A stretch of DNA of 64,000 bases from an uncultured Alteromonas sp. (GTDB lineage: Bacteria; Pseudomonadota; Gammaproteobacteria; Enterobacterales; Alteromonadaceae). The first letter of the stretch is position 1, and each line of letters begins with the position of its first letter. The DNA lies in the NCBI RefSeq assembly GCF_913058315.1, contig NZ_CAJXQY010000008.1, positions 1 to 64,000 of the forward strand. The letters run 5' to 3'. Positions 44,646 through 55,264 of this stretch are shown in pieces. The notes below the pieces were generated by a model. It was not told the DNA's origin, searched no databases, and worked only from the letters and a program-made list of their open reading frames with translations. The translations under genes and the position numbers were made by a program.

Positions 44646-47600
44646 TTATGCTTGCGATTGTAGATAATCATAGAATATCTGTAACGTCTCATTTAACAAA
44701 TTTTGGGAAGATTCAACGAGTAATTTTAACGCATCAAAAGGGGCATCCGGAGCCTGCTGCTCTAGTTCAGCCAGAGTCTTATGCAGTGCCTCTGCACCAA
44801 CATCCCCTGAATTGCCTTTAAGGGCATGAGCTGAAAAACGAAGCTTCTCTCTATCCTGAGCGGTAAAGGCATCTTGTATCGCTTCAAATTTTTGCTCAGC
44901 CCCTTTGATAAACAGCGCTAACAATTGTGCCAACAGCGGCTCTCTGCCTCCTAAGCGGATCAACGCATCTTCTTTGTTCCAAAGCGGCGCGGTAACAAAC
45001 TCGTTTTCAGAAGTATCAACCTTTACCGGCTCTGATTCATCCGGAGTCTCTGTGCCTGTAGGTATGTGTTGAGAAATTTTTCGAATAAGCAAAGATGGTT
45101 CGACGGGCTTCGTAATGTAGTCATTCATGCCTGCGGCCATGCATTTCTCACTTTCACCTTTCATGGCATTGGCTGTCATGGCGATAATCGGAATCGATTG
45201 ATATGTTACACCGGCACTTCCAGCGCGGATCGCTCTGGTGGCATCGTAACCATTCATAACAGGCATATTGCAATCCATCAGAATAACGTTATAGGTTTCT
45301 TTAGAGTCCGCTAAATGTTTAATCGCTTTCTTGCCATTTTCAACCACGGAGACTTTCACGTTATGGGGTTCTAAGATGTATCGAGCGACCTGGGTATTGA
45401 TTTCATTATCGTCGACAACAAGTGCCCGGCAATTGAGTAACTGGCCTGATATTGTTGCACTTGATGAGTTGACGTCGGTACTTCGACGCTCAATAACAGT
45501 TTCCGGGTTGAGAGGGCTGTTCCAGGTCTTTTGACGACTGTCCAGTAACGAGGATAGAAATGAAGAGCGATAAAGAGGCTCTATTAAATTAACTGAGCCT
45601 TTTGGTAAATCTTCCATGTCCATTGGCGTAGTGGAAATTATAATGAATTTAATGCCTCGCCCAAGCTTTGAGACTACCGATTGGTGCATGGCGGTTATTT
45701 GACTGAAATCTTCTCGCGAATTATCAACCACGAGCATTGATAACTTCGCCCACTCATCTTCGTGCTGATAATCACTAATAGTGTGTGTATTCCCGCCATG
45801 GCTTTTGACTAAACGATTTACTATCGAATTTAAAGGGCTTTTGTTGATCAAAATGCCTATTGTCTGGCCCCTTAATCGCTCTTTGCCTGCCAGGGATTTT
45901 TCTTCCCATAGGTTTACAGGTAACTCTACGTGAAATGTTGAGCCTTCTCCCTCTGTTGACTCTACGGTGATATTGCCGCCTAATAAATCGAGAATTTGTT
46001 TACAAATAGAAAGCCCCAGCCCGGTTCCGCCATATTTGGCCGAAATGCCTTCATCAGCCTGAGAAAACGCTTTAAATAATTTGTCCAGATTTTGGGCCGC
46101 AATCCCGGTGCCAGTGTCAGTTATGTCGATGTAAAGACAGGCATTGTCGTTAGTTATATTACTCCATGCTTTAAGCAAGATATAACCACCATTGGTAAAC
46201 TTAATAGCATTATTAAGTAGATTGGTAAGCACCTGGGTGAGTCGGTGGGGATCGCTATTAATCATGGATAAATCAAGATCAACAGTATCAATGTAAAAAT
46301 CCAGTGAATTTTCATTGGCCACAACTGACATCGTACTGGCAATGCTCTCTATTAATGCTTCTGCATTGAAGTGGCGTTGCTGTAATTCAAGTTTTCCTGC
46401 TTCAATCTTGGATAGATCTAAAACGTCGTTTATTAATCGCCGCAGCGCATCAACGCTATTTTCGGCCATTTGTGTTAGCTCGAGCTGCTGAGCGTTTAAT
46501 GGTTGATTTTTTAACAGGCTCACTGCGCCGACAATGCCGTTTAACGGGGTTCGCATTTCATGGCTGATAGTGGAGATAAAGTTAGACTTCAGATCACTGA
46601 CCTCAAGCGCTTTATCCATTGCAGATTTAAGCTCTTGTGTTCTCTCATTTACCGTAGCTTCTAATCGTTCATTACTCTTTTCAATAGCTAAAGTAGCCAG
46701 TTTTTCCGTGGTGATATCACAGGTAACTATCGCGAATGCGGCTTCAGATTTTGAGTTTTCGACTGGCTGTATTTTCGTCTTTAGCCATTTATCAGGCGCA
46801 CCTGGGCGTACCAATTGCCACTCGAAATTGTGTAACGACTCAATTTCGCCTGTTTCAAAACTGTTTCTGAATACATTGCAACCAAACCGAGAAAACACAT
46901 CAGACACAGACTCACCTAAGCATTCATTGCGGTGAACTAAAAATATGTTTTCAAAAGCATTATTGACTGTATTAATGTCCCCATGCTCATTTACCGTGAT
47001 GATAGCATCGTCTGCCACATTAACCGCTGATTGCGCTTCTTCTGCAACTTTTAAAAGACTTGATAGCCGCTTATTGTTGTTACTCAAAAAGAAAAGTCCG
47101 AATAACGCGGCTGCCCAGATGCCTGTAAGTGCAAGGAAAAACTGAAGCCTTACACTGTTCAACTCATCCTGATACTTATCGTTTGAAAACAATATATAAG
47201 GGTGTAATACACTTCCCTGAGAGTAACCAGAAACGGTTAGCTCATCATCAATTCCCCAATATAGCTGGTCTGTAGTCTCGTACTGCCGGAGGTTTACAAT
47301 AGAAGCAGGAGTTTCCCGGTAATAGCTGGGGAAATTTAGCGAAGGTGCCAGATCGCGGCTATACCGGAGGTTTTCATCGGGATGTTTAATAAAAAAGCCC
47401 TCTGCATCAGTTAGGAGCAAGTCATATTTGTTGGTAACAAGGAGGTCCAGCTCTGCTATTAGGTAACTGACATCAATATTAGCAATTAAGATACCAAAAA
47501 AGGCGTTATCTTCTCCATATATTGGCCGGGCAAGTCTGAGTGTAGGACGGTATGGGAATGAGATTTCACCATTTTCCCGGTTCAGGTCGATTATGGAGAC

Positions 47601-48092
47601 GAATAACTGCTCTTCGGAAAGCATCGAGGTTTCGGTGAAATAATAGCGTGTACTCTTATCCGCGAGGTCGTTCTCGGCACGAGCGGTAATGAGGTTATCT
47701 AATCGCTCCACCCGAATTAGCTCTTGCCCTTGATTATCCAGAATCCGTAATTGGAAGTAGGCTAGATTGTGCTGCATAAAGCCCATAAAAATTTTTTCAA
47801 GTCGCGATTTCCACAACGCAGTTGTAGTACCGTCAAGCGGATCCACGCCTGTTTCACTTGCGCGTGTAAGACCACTTATAGGCGGCGTAGTGTGCAAAAA
47901 GCCGAAGTCTTCTCTATAGCTAGCGAATTCATTAGTTAGATGTACATCCGCTTCTTTCAGGTTGATTTGCAAATCAGTCAGCAGGTTTTCGTTGTATGAA
48001 GCAACAATCTGCTGATTACCAATGAAACCAATAAGCAATGACACGATTGTGGTGACTGCTGCATACAAAGAAAAAGAGAATCTTGAATCCAT
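44646..48092 (-). CDS. Hybrid histidine kinase: CACHE sensor, PAS, HisKA, HATPase, receiver, Hpt
   Basis: The protein has 1148 residues. A membrane helix near the start is followed by a ~270-residue extracytoplasmic domain of dCACHE type (ITARAENDLADKSTRYYFTETSMLSE, then PIYGEDNAFFGILIANIDVSYLI) and a second membrane helix at ~315-335. A PAS domain follows, then HisKA with His511 in ISHEMRTPLNG, HATPase (LNNAIKFTNGG, GTGLGLSICKQ), a degenerate receiver-like middle, a true receiver with Asp940 in ILMDCNMPVMNG and a C-terminal Hpt domain with His1089 in SAHALKGNSGD. So all four phosphorelay steps are on one chain. Small-molecule sensing is likely from the CACHE domain; the ligand is unknown. 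Confidence 0.92.
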   Translation of the reverse strand: MDSRFSFSLYAAVTTIVSLLIGFIGNQQIVASYNENLLTDLQINLKEADVHLTNEFASYREDFGFLHTTPPISGLTRASETGVDPLDGTTTALWKSRLEKIFMGFMQHNLAYFQLRILDNQGQELIRVERLDNLITARAENDLADKSTRYYFTETSMLSEEQLFVSIIDLNRENGEISFPYRPTLRLARPIYGEDNAFFGILIANIDVSYLIAELDLLVTNKYDLLLTDAEGFFIKHPDENLRYSRDLAPSLNFPSYYRETPASIVNLRQYETTDQLYWGIDDELTVSGYSQGSVLHPYILFSNDKYQDELNSVRLQFFLALTGIWAAALFGLFFLSNNNKRLSSLLKVAEEAQSAVNVADDAIITVNEHGDINTVNNAFENIFLVHRNECLGESVSDVFSRFGCNVFRNSFETGEIESLHNFEWQLVRPGAPDKWLKTKIQPVENSKSEAAFAIVTCDITTEKLATLAIEKSNERLEATVNERTQELKSAMDKALEVSDLKSNFISTISHEMRTPLNGIVGAVSLLKNQPLNAQQLELTQMAENSVDALRRLINDVLDLSKIEAGKLELQQRHFNAEALIESIASTMSVVANENSLDFYIDTVDLDLSMINSDPHRLTQVLTNLLNNAIKFTNGGYILLKAWSNITNDNACLYIDITDTGTGIAAQNLDKLFKAFSQADEGISAKYGGTGLGLSICKQILDLLGGNITVESTEGEGSTFHVELPVNLWEEKSLAGKERLRGQTIGILINKSPLNSIVNRLVKSHGGNTHTISDYQHEDEWAKLSMLVVDNSREDFSQITAMHQSVVSKLGRGIKFIIISTTPMDMEDLPKGSVNLIEPLYRSSFLSSLLDSRQKTWNSPLNPETVIERRSTDVNSSSATISGQLLNCRALVVDDNEINTQVARYILEPHNVKVSVVENGKKAIKHLADSKETYNVILMDCNMPVMNGYDATRAIRAGSAGVTYQSIPIIAMTANAMKGESEKCMAAGMNDYITKPVEPSLLIRKISQHIPTGTETPDESEPVKVDTSENEFVTAPLWNKEDALIRLGGREPLLAQLLALFIKGAEQKFEAIQDAFTAQDREKLRFSAHALKGNSGDVGAEALHKTLAELEQQAPDAPFDALKLLVESSQNLLNETLQIFYDYLQSQA

Positions 48093-48272
48093 TAAGATTT
48101 TCCCGTGTGATGAAATGGATTGTGCACGGAAAGCACGAAGAAAATATCAATATTGCTATAACGAATAGATGATAACTATAAGAATAGCAATAAAAAAATG
48201 ACTGAAATGCAAAAGCCTACTAGACTTGGTTAAGAAGTCATTATTTGTATTATCGTGTACGAAGGATTGTTA

Positions 48273-50378
48273 ATGAAACTAGATTTCCAAAAAGGCGTGG
48301 TGCTTGCTGTGGATGACCAGGAAGCCGATTTGTTGATTGTAGAAAATGCGCTAAAAGATTATTACTCTGTAATCAAAACCACATCACCATTTGAGGCGCT
48401 TAAACTCGCAGAAGAACACCTGCCCGATGTTATTTTGCTGGATATCGAAATGCCGGATATGGATGGCTTTACCCTCTGTAAAGCATTGCAAGCCATCCCT
48501 GCATTGGTTAATACAAGTTTTATTTTTATTACTTCCCATAAAGACGTTCAGTCGGAAGCGCAGGCATTAGAAATCGGTGCAGTGGACTTTATATCGAAGC
48601 CCATTCATATGGAAGTGTGCCGTTTACGTGTAAAGAGTCAAATTACCATAAAACAGCAGGCTCGTTCTCTTCATCAAGCCTATTCAACCATGCACCGGGA
48701 AAAGACCCACCTGAATACCATACTGCATTGTATTGGTGATGCCGTTATCGCCACCGATAAAGATGCAAAGATTACCTATATCAACCCTGTTGGGCAGCGT
48801 TTAACCGGCTGGACGGATAAACAGGCGCAAGGGGAGTCGATAGACACAGTAATGAACTTACAAGATGCCAGCAGTGGTAAGAAAATGGAAAATCCACTTA
48901 AAGTAGCGCTTAGGCAGAGACGTACTGTGGCAATGGCACTTAATGCTGAACTGGTCGCTAAAGATGGTGAGCGCTATAGAGTTGAAGACACAGCCAGCCC
49001 GATAGTTGATATAGCAGGGCACTTGAGTGGAGGGGTGATTGTATTTCAGGACGTGAGTGATGCCATATCCATGGCTGTTCAGATGACACATCTTACTAAT
49101 CATGACCAACTAACCGGGCTGCCAAACCGGGTATTACTTCATGACCGTATGCTACAGGCGATAACGGTGGCAGAAAGTACCGGCCACATGGTCGCAACAC
49201 TGCTAATCGACCTGGATAATTTCAAATACATTAACGATGCGGTAGGCCATCACCTTGGGGATAATATCATTCAGCACGTGGCAAGGCGTCTTGATGGGGT
49301 AGTTGACTCCAGAGATACGGTTTCACGCATTGGAGGTGATGAATTTGTGGTAATGATCAGCGATTGTAAAAACATGAGTTGTATCAATCGTGTGTCGTCG
49401 CAAATACTGGACGCCATAAATGAACCCTTTACGCTAAACGACGAAGAACATCGTTTGTCTGTTAGCATGGGAATCTCAATTTACCCCAATGATGCGAATA
49501 CACCGGAAGAGCTGATGCGTCATGCAGACACTGCAATGTATAAAGTAAAAAGTGAGGGGAAGAACAATATTGCGCTTTATTCCAATTCACTTTCTCACGA
49601 GCTGGAAGAACGTTTAAGTATAGAAAAGTTGTTGCACCAACGGATAAAGGAAGATGCCTTAGAGGTATACTTTCAACCCAAATATAGCCTGGTTAATGGC
49701 GAATTAACGGGTATGGAAGCGTTGGTGAGAATGTTTAATCAAACCGGCCAACTACTCCCTCCTATTCATTTTATTCCCGTTGCGGAAGAGTCAGATCTTA
49801 TCAATCAGCTAGGCAAACAAGTACTTGAGAAGAGTTGCCGACAAGCGAAACAGTGGCTAGAAGAAGGCCGCCCAACCAAGGTTGCAGTAAATATAGGTGC
49901 CGCGCAGTTTAACAAATTTGGCTTTACGAAAACCGTTGCTGATACGCTATTAAAGTGCAAGTTACCTGCTAAGTATCTTGAGCTTGAGATCACTGAATCA
50001 GCCTTAATTGAAAATATCAACGCTGCCAAGCAAGCCATTACATCTTTGCAAAAGATTGGCATTAGTATCGCCCTGGACGATTTTGGTACGGGTTACTCCA
50101 GTTTATCGTACTTACGTAGTTTTAACTTTAACGTGCTAAAGGTCGACCGTTCTTTTATCAATGACATCGCTGTCGATGAACAAGCCAGAAGCCTGTTTAA
50201 GGCCATTAAACACCTCGCAGATTCACTGAATTTAAATATTGTGTGTGAAGGGGTTGAGAATGAAGCGCAGCTGATTATGTTAAAAGAATTAGGCTGTACG
50301 GAAGCGCAAGGTTATTACTTTAGTAAACCGTTGCCAATGGATGAACTTAAAAATGCCTGGACGCCCATTGCTCTATGA
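48273..50378 (+). CDS. Response regulator with PAS, GGDEF and EAL domains
   Basis: The protein has 701 residues from the ATG at 48273, which has GAAGGA nine bases before it; an in-frame GTG at 48255 is less likely. The receiver domain has Asp57 in ILLDIEMPDMDG. A PAS domain (~145-270) follows, then GGDEF at residue 354 onward (RIGGDEFVV) and EAL at 482-484 (GMEALVRM) with DDFGTGYSS later. Both the cyclase and phosphodiesterase motifs look catalytically competent, so it may make or degrade cyclic di-GMP depending on phosphorylation. It is divergent from the hybrid kinase just upstream, a likely partner. Confidence 0.92.
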   Translation: MKLDFQKGVVLAVDDQEADLLIVENALKDYYSVIKTTSPFEALKLAEEHLPDVILLDIEMPDMDGFTLCKALQAIPALVNTSFIFITSHKDVQSEAQALEIGAVDFISKPIHMEVCRLRVKSQITIKQQARSLHQAYSTMHREKTHLNTILHCIGDAVIATDKDAKITYINPVGQRLTGWTDKQAQGESIDTVMNLQDASSGKKMENPLKVALRQRRTVAMALNAELVAKDGERYRVEDTASPIVDIAGHLSGGVIVFQDVSDAISMAVQMTHLTNHDQLTGLPNRVLLHDRMLQAITVAESTGHMVATLLIDLDNFKYINDAVGHHLGDNIIQHVARRLDGVVDSRDTVSRIGGDEFVVMISDCKNMSCINRVSSQILDAINEPFTLNDEEHRLSVSMGISIYPNDANTPEELMRHADTAMYKVKSEGKNNIALYSNSLSHELEERLSIEKLLHQRIKEDALEVYFQPKYSLVNGELTGMEALVRMFNQTGQLLPPIHFIPVAEESDLINQLGKQVLEKSCRQAKQWLEEGRPTKVAVNIGAAQFNKFGFTKTVADTLLKCKLPAKYLELEITESALIENINAAKQAITSLQKIGISIALDDFGTGYSSLSYLRSFNFNVLKVDRSFINDIAVDEQARSLFKAIKHLADSLNLNIVCEGVENEAQLIMLKELGCTEAQGYYFSKPLPMDELKNAWTPIAL

Positions 50379-50400
50379 AGTGCACAAACACAGAGACGCT

Positions 50401-51363
50401 ATGACTTTATTAAATGAATATACGACATTCAAAGAGCCTCAATTTCAAACAAAAGGCCTCTCAGAGTGCAAGGCGGTGATAGTCGATGATGATAAATCCA
50501 GTTTGTTAGTCTTAGCTGCCATTTTACAGGACATTATTGTTACTGAGTACAGTGATAATATAATAGTTTGAATATGGTAGAGTTTTGCCTCGAATCTAGG
50601 CCAGACGTGGTTTTGCTCGACTTAAATATGCCAGGAAAAGACGGTATTACTGTTTGCCGGGAACTTAAAGCCAATCAGAACACGGCAGACATACCTGTGA
50701 TTTTTATTACCGGGGCGGGTAAACCCGAGGACCAGGATAGATGCTGGGAGGCGGGTGCCTCTGATTTCATTATTAAACCAGTGGTAGCATCGACCCTTCA
50801 GCACAGGGTTAGAAACATCTTATTAAGCAAGCTTCGTTTAGATCTACTCACTGAGGAAACATTCAGAGATCCACTTACCGGATTATATAACCGTTATTAC
50901 ATGAATGCCGAGATTCCAGCTGTTTTCAAGCACTGTGTGAGAGAGCAGGTTAACTTTGGCTGTTATGATGATTGATGTTGATAATTTCAAATCTTTTAAT
51001 GACACATACGGTCACCTGGAAGGGGACAACTGTTTGGCTCAAGTGGCAACAGCGCTAAAACACACATTACGACGGCCACAAGATAAAATACTAAGGTATG
51101 GCGGCGAAGAGTTCGCAGTTTTTTTGCCCAATACCGATAAAGAAGGGGTGAAGCAGTTGGCGAAAGCGATGTGTAAGAATGTAGAGAGCTTAAACATGGA
51201 AAACTCAAACTGTGGCAGTGGTGTAATCACGATTAGTCTTGGGTTTGTAGTCACTAAACCGGACGATCAAACGTCATTAGCTGGGTTAGTAAACGAAGCC
51301 GAACTTGCCCTATTTGAAGCTAAAACGGCTGGTAAAAACCAATGCGTTGGTCATAGTATTTAG
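50401..51363 (+). pseudogene. REC-GGDEF response regulator broken by two frameshifts
   Basis: Three consecutive frames together spell one receiver-GGDEF diguanylate cyclase. The first part ends ...AVIVDDDKSSLLVLAAILQD...SDN at a stop near 50571. The second (frame shifted, from about 50562) continues NSLNMVEFCLESRPDVVLLDLNMPGKDG with the phospho-acceptor Asp, to a stop at 50975. The third, from about 50948, has LTLAVMMIDVDNFKSFNDTYGH and RYGGEEFAVFLPNTD. Removing two bases near 50560-50561 and one G near 50946-50947 restores one frame of about 320 residues. All motifs survive, so the breaks look recent, or they are sequence errors. It follows the GGDEF-EAL gene directly. The true start may be 50341 or 50401. 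Confidence 0.8.
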
Positions 51364-51584
51364 CTTTTTGATAGGTAGGTTAGTATCTTTATTTGTGTTC
51401 AATTTTGAATAGCTATGGCGGTGCAGCACCAAATCAACTTCGGTTATAACGCTCCTTTTAACACTAAATTCCTTGCGTTTTCTTTAACATAGTCAACAAT
51501 TATTTAACCGGTAGGTGACGTTGTTCAACAATATTTATCGAGTGAAATGTATTTTCAGAGGATAATGAAAAGTATGGATCATAG

Positions 51585-53573
51585 ATGAGTTTGACTAAGG
51601 CTATCTCGGCACTGTTTTCTTACCACGCAAATGAACCAAAGGGCATTTCTGAACAAATGCTTAGAGTATTGGCTAACTACTTTTTGATAGATTGCCTGAT
51701 ACTAGCTCGTGCAGATGGTAAAACCTTAACTGTTTTAACAAGCATTGGAGAGAGCAGTTTTGGCGATGAAGAAAGCGTTGAAGAGTTAGTCGCAACGCTT
51801 CCTCTCCCTCCATTGGAGCTTTGCTCAAGCCAAACAAAGTTCCAAAGCAAGCCCATCAATTATTTATGCACTCCGATCTCCGCCGCCTGTGGTTTTAATG
51901 GTGCGTTATATTTTGTAAGTAAAAATTCACTTCCTGATGTAATGCTCACTAAGAGCATTCAGCATCAAATAGAAGTTGTAACGCAGCTTTTGGCAACGCA
52001 AATTGCTTTAAGCGAAGCTAAACGTGTGTCTCAGAAAAAGTCGGACTCTATGCGCTCTATGGAGAAGTTGGCAACCATTGGATGGTGGGAAGTCGATTTA
52101 ATCGCAAATACGATTTACTGGAGTCTTCAAACTCGCGCCATTCATGAGGTACCTGCTGATTTTGAGCCGGACTTAAACAAAGCTATTGAGTTTTACAAAG
52201 AGGGAGAAGACAGAGAAAAAATTTCCAACGCGGTGTTTAATGGTATTTATCATGGAGAATCCTGGGACCTGGAAGTTAGGATTGTGACATACCATGGTGA
52301 TGAAAAGTGGGTTGCCGCACTGGGTACGGCAGAAATGGTAAATGGGCAATGCGTGAGGATGTTCGGTGCGTTTCAGGATATTGATGAGCGGAAACGAGCA
52401 AAACTGGATGTTGAAAAACAGCGGAATGAACTGGAATTATTGCTTAACTCCAGAAATCGGCTCTTGTCTCGAATTAGTCATGAATTACGTACACCGGTTA
52501 ATGCTGTGCATGGGATGCTCCACACCATTGACGCCGGGGTACCTGAGGGAAGTGCCAAAGAGAAGCTATCCATCGCTAAAGCGAATGCTCGCACGTTAAT
52601 TCGCCTGATAAACGATATTACAGACTTTAACCAGGTCAATCACGAGGAGCTAAGGTTATATTCAACGAATTTTCTGGTGTCTTCCTTACTGTCAGGCGTA
52701 ATGCTTCATTACCAACAACCTTTTAATGAAAAAGGAATACTATTATCTCATTCATTCAATATTAGCGAGGATAGCGTAAAAGGTGATGAAGTTCGCTTGC
52801 GACAAATACTGACTAATTTACTCGATAATGCGTTAAAGTTTACCCATTCAGGCGAAGTGTGTTTGCATGTGAGTACCCATCGCAATAACGATATTCTCGT
52901 CCTGCAAGGCAGTGTTATTGACACTGGTATTGGTATTTCTGAAAAAGACCTCCCTGAACTTTTCTTACCGTTTTCTCAAACCAATAGTTTTAATAACCTG
53001 ATTACGCCGGGCAGGGGACTTGGGCTCTCTATAGTCAAACAGCTTTGTGAAAAAATGAATGGTCATTGTGCTGTAAAGAGTGAGTTTGGCAAAGGAAGTG
53101 AGTTTTTCTTTGAAGTATCTTTAAAGGCAGTTGAGCCATCAGAACAACCGGCCGAGACTGAACAAAAATCACTTAGCAAAATAAATGCTAGGTTTAACGT
53201 TCTTCTGGTAGATGACGTAGACACTAACCGACTTGTTGCAGAAGTTTTTTTGAATGAGCTTGGTTTAAAATCAGACCATGCCGTTAATGGTGAAGAAGCC
53301 CTAGCTGCATTAAAACGTTGTGACTACGATATTATTTTTATGGATTGCCACATGCCGGTCATGGATGGCTTTGAAGCAACTCAAAAGATAAGAGAAACCA
53401 ATAACGACAACGTCATGATAATCGCTATGACAGCTGATGTAACTGAAGATAACCAAGCTCGATGTGAGGAGGCCGGGATGGATAAGGTCATTTTAAAACC
53501 ATTAACGATCGAGAAAATAATTGATGTTATTGAGTTTTGTACAGAGTTGTCTGCGGTTAATCTGAAAAATTAA
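51585..53573 (+). CDS. Hybrid histidine kinase with GAF-like, PAS, HisKA, HATPase and receiver domains
   Basis: The protein has 662 residues and no membrane helix, so it is a cytoplasmic sensor. The first ~135 residues resemble a GAF-type domain (VLANYFLIDCLILARADGKTLTVLTSIG, LNYLCTPISAACGFNGALYFV). A PAS domain with PAC follows at ~160-270 (IGWWEVDLIANTIYWS). HisKA has His299 in LSRISHELRTPVNAV. HATPase motifs are LLDNALKFTHSG, DTGIGI and GRGLGLSIVKQ. The receiver has Asp587 in IFMDCHMPVMDG. It overlaps the convergent kinase gene by four bases at its 3' end. The signal is unknown. Confidence 0.92.
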   Translation: MSLTKAISALFSYHANEPKGISEQMLRVLANYFLIDCLILARADGKTLTVLTSIGESSFGDEESVEELVATLPLPPLELCSSQTKFQSKPINYLCTPISAACGFNGALYFVSKNSLPDVMLTKSIQHQIEVVTQLLATQIALSEAKRVSQKKSDSMRSMEKLATIGWWEVDLIANTIYWSLQTRAIHEVPADFEPDLNKAIEFYKEGEDREKISNAVFNGIYHGESWDLEVRIVTYHGDEKWVAALGTAEMVNGQCVRMFGAFQDIDERKRAKLDVEKQRNELELLLNSRNRLLSRISHELRTPVNAVHGMLHTIDAGVPEGSAKEKLSIAKANARTLIRLINDITDFNQVNHEELRLYSTNFLVSSLLSGVMLHYQQPFNEKGILLSHSFNISEDSVKGDEVRLRQILTNLLDNALKFTHSGEVCLHVSTHRNNDILVLQGSVIDTGIGISEKDLPELFLPFSQTNSFNNLITPGRGLGLSIVKQLCEKMNGHCAVKSEFGKGSEFFFEVSLKAVEPSEQPAETEQKSLSKINARFNVLLVDDVDTNRLVAEVFLNELGLKSDHAVNGEEALAALKRCDYDIIFMDCHMPVMDGFEATQKIRETNNDNVMIIAMTADVTEDNQARCEEAGMDKVILKPLTIEKIIDVIEFCTELSAVNLKN

Positions 53574-55078
53574 TCATCAAGGTGTTTTTGCAAAACGTTA
53601 AACAACGACTCGGCAAAAACAGGTTTAACCACGACGTCGTTAAACCCCAACGCCAGATAATGATCCACCTGATGCTTTACAGCATTGGCAGTAAGTACAA
53701 CAACCGGTTTGCTAAAACCTGAGCGCCTTAAATTGTCGAGTGATTCTTCGCCGCCCATTACCGGCATATTGATGTCGGTGATCACTATATCAACGTGTGA
53801 TTGGCAACAATACTCAAAGGCCTGCTTACCGTCTGATACCAACACTAACTTCGCTTTAGTTGGCTTTAAAAGTTCTTCGAGGATGATTCGATTGATATCA
53901 TTGTCTTCGGCTATTAGTAATGATTTACCGGTAAAATTGGGCGCTACAATGACATTTTCTTCGAACTGACTGGTTCTGGCAGTTTTAGCCAGTGGTAAGT
54001 CAACGGTAATAGCAGTCCCGACACCCGGTGTGCTATCGACTTTGAGCGAGCCGTTCATTAACGAAATAAGTTCGTTAACAATGGCCATCCCTAAGCCAGT
54101 TCCGCCATACTTTCGTGTGGTGGAAAGATCAGCCTGAGTGAATCTGTCGCAAAGGCTGTGAATTTGTTCTTTCGTCATTCCAATTCCGGTATCCCGCACG
54201 ATGAAAACCACGGATTTATCCGAGGTGGTAATCGATAATGAGATCACGCCTTTGTCAGTGAACTTAATCGCGTTTGACAGTATATTGCCCAGAATTTGTT
54301 TGATTCTTACTAAGTCCCCTAGCCATTCCTCTGTAGGTAACGCGTCACTACTAACCACTAACTGCACACCTTTTTTTTCAACAGCATCTCGCACGTTATT
54401 AATAACCTCACTTACCAGGCTGTTTAGTAGAATAGGGGACTCTTCAATATTGAGTTTACTGGCTTCCAGTTTGGAAAAGTCGAGCAAGTCGTTCAATATT
54501 CGCATTAGTAATTCAGACGAAGTTAAAGCTATATCAACCAGTTTAGCCGCATCCGTATCTAACGGACGCTGTTGTAACAATTGCAGTGTGCCCAATATCC
54601 CATTCATAGGCGTTCTGATTTCGTGGCACATGTTGCCTAAAAACTCACTCTTGGCATGATTAGCCGCATCTGCCAATTCTTTGGCTTCACTTAAAGCATT
54701 AAAAGTGTTTACTTTTTCAGTGATATCTTTAAGCAGGCCCACAAACAACCTACGGTCATCAACGACCACTTTAGTGACAATGATTTCAACAGGAAATCGT
54801 TCCCCGTTTTTGCGAAGCCCAATCAATTCCCGGGTTTTACCTAGGGCAGTACTACGCTCGGTTGAGTCGTAGGCATTGATATGGTGCTGATGAGTAAGGC
54901 CAATCTCATCGGGCATTAACATTGAAACATTCTTACCAAGTACCTCATTACGATCATACTGAAAGAGCTGTTCAGCCGCGTAAGTAAACTGCTCTATAGC
55001 TCCGGAGCCGTTAATTATGATGAGTGCCTCACCCAGGTTTTCTAATATAGCCTCGTGTATTTCCAGCCCTGTGGACAT
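53570..55078 (-). CDS. Hybrid histidine kinase with PAS, HisKA, HATPase and receiver domains
   Basis: This 502-residue soluble protein begins with one PAS domain (~1-115; EALIIINGSGAIEQFTYAAEQLFQYDRNEVLGKNVSMLMPDEIGLTHQHH, the FixL-like pattern with the HQHH segment). It goes on to HisKA with His152 in FLGNMCHEIRTPMNG, HATPase (LSNAIKFTDKG, DTGIGM, GTGLGMAIVNE) and a receiver with Asp435 in VITDINMPVMGG. The PAS type is often seen in oxygen- or redox-linked sensors, but haem binding is not assured. Its 3' end overlaps the neighbouring kinase gene. Confidence 0.92.
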   Translation of the reverse strand: MSTGLEIHEAILENLGEALIIINGSGAIEQFTYAAEQLFQYDRNEVLGKNVSMLMPDEIGLTHQHHINAYDSTERSTALGKTRELIGLRKNGERFPVEIIVTKVVVDDRRLFVGLLKDITEKVNTFNALSEAKELADAANHAKSEFLGNMCHEIRTPMNGILGTLQLLQQRPLDTDAAKLVDIALTSSELLMRILNDLLDFSKLEASKLNIEESPILLNSLVSEVINNVRDAVEKKGVQLVVSSDALPTEEWLGDLVRIKQILGNILSNAIKFTDKGVISLSITTSDKSVVFIVRDTGIGMTKEQIHSLCDRFTQADLSTTRKYGGTGLGMAIVNELISLMNGSLKVDSTPGVGTAITVDLPLAKTARTSQFEENVIVAPNFTGKSLLIAEDNDINRIILEELLKPTKAKLVLVSDGKQAFEYCCQSHVDIVITDINMPVMGGEESLDNLRRSGFSKPVVVLTANAVKHQVDHYLALGFNDVVVKPVFAESLFNVLQKHLDD

Positions 55079-55264
55079 TTACTTCTCCTATAAAGGGTAA
55101 CCAGTCAGATACCTGGCAGCATTGGTACCCGGCGGATCTCATCAATCCAGCTATTACAACATACCAATACTTTAGTATAAGTTAACCAATAGTTACTTTT
55201 TATTGTCTGTTTTTTGAACTAGTGTTATAAACAATAACGCTGAAAATAAAAAAGCGTAGTAGCA

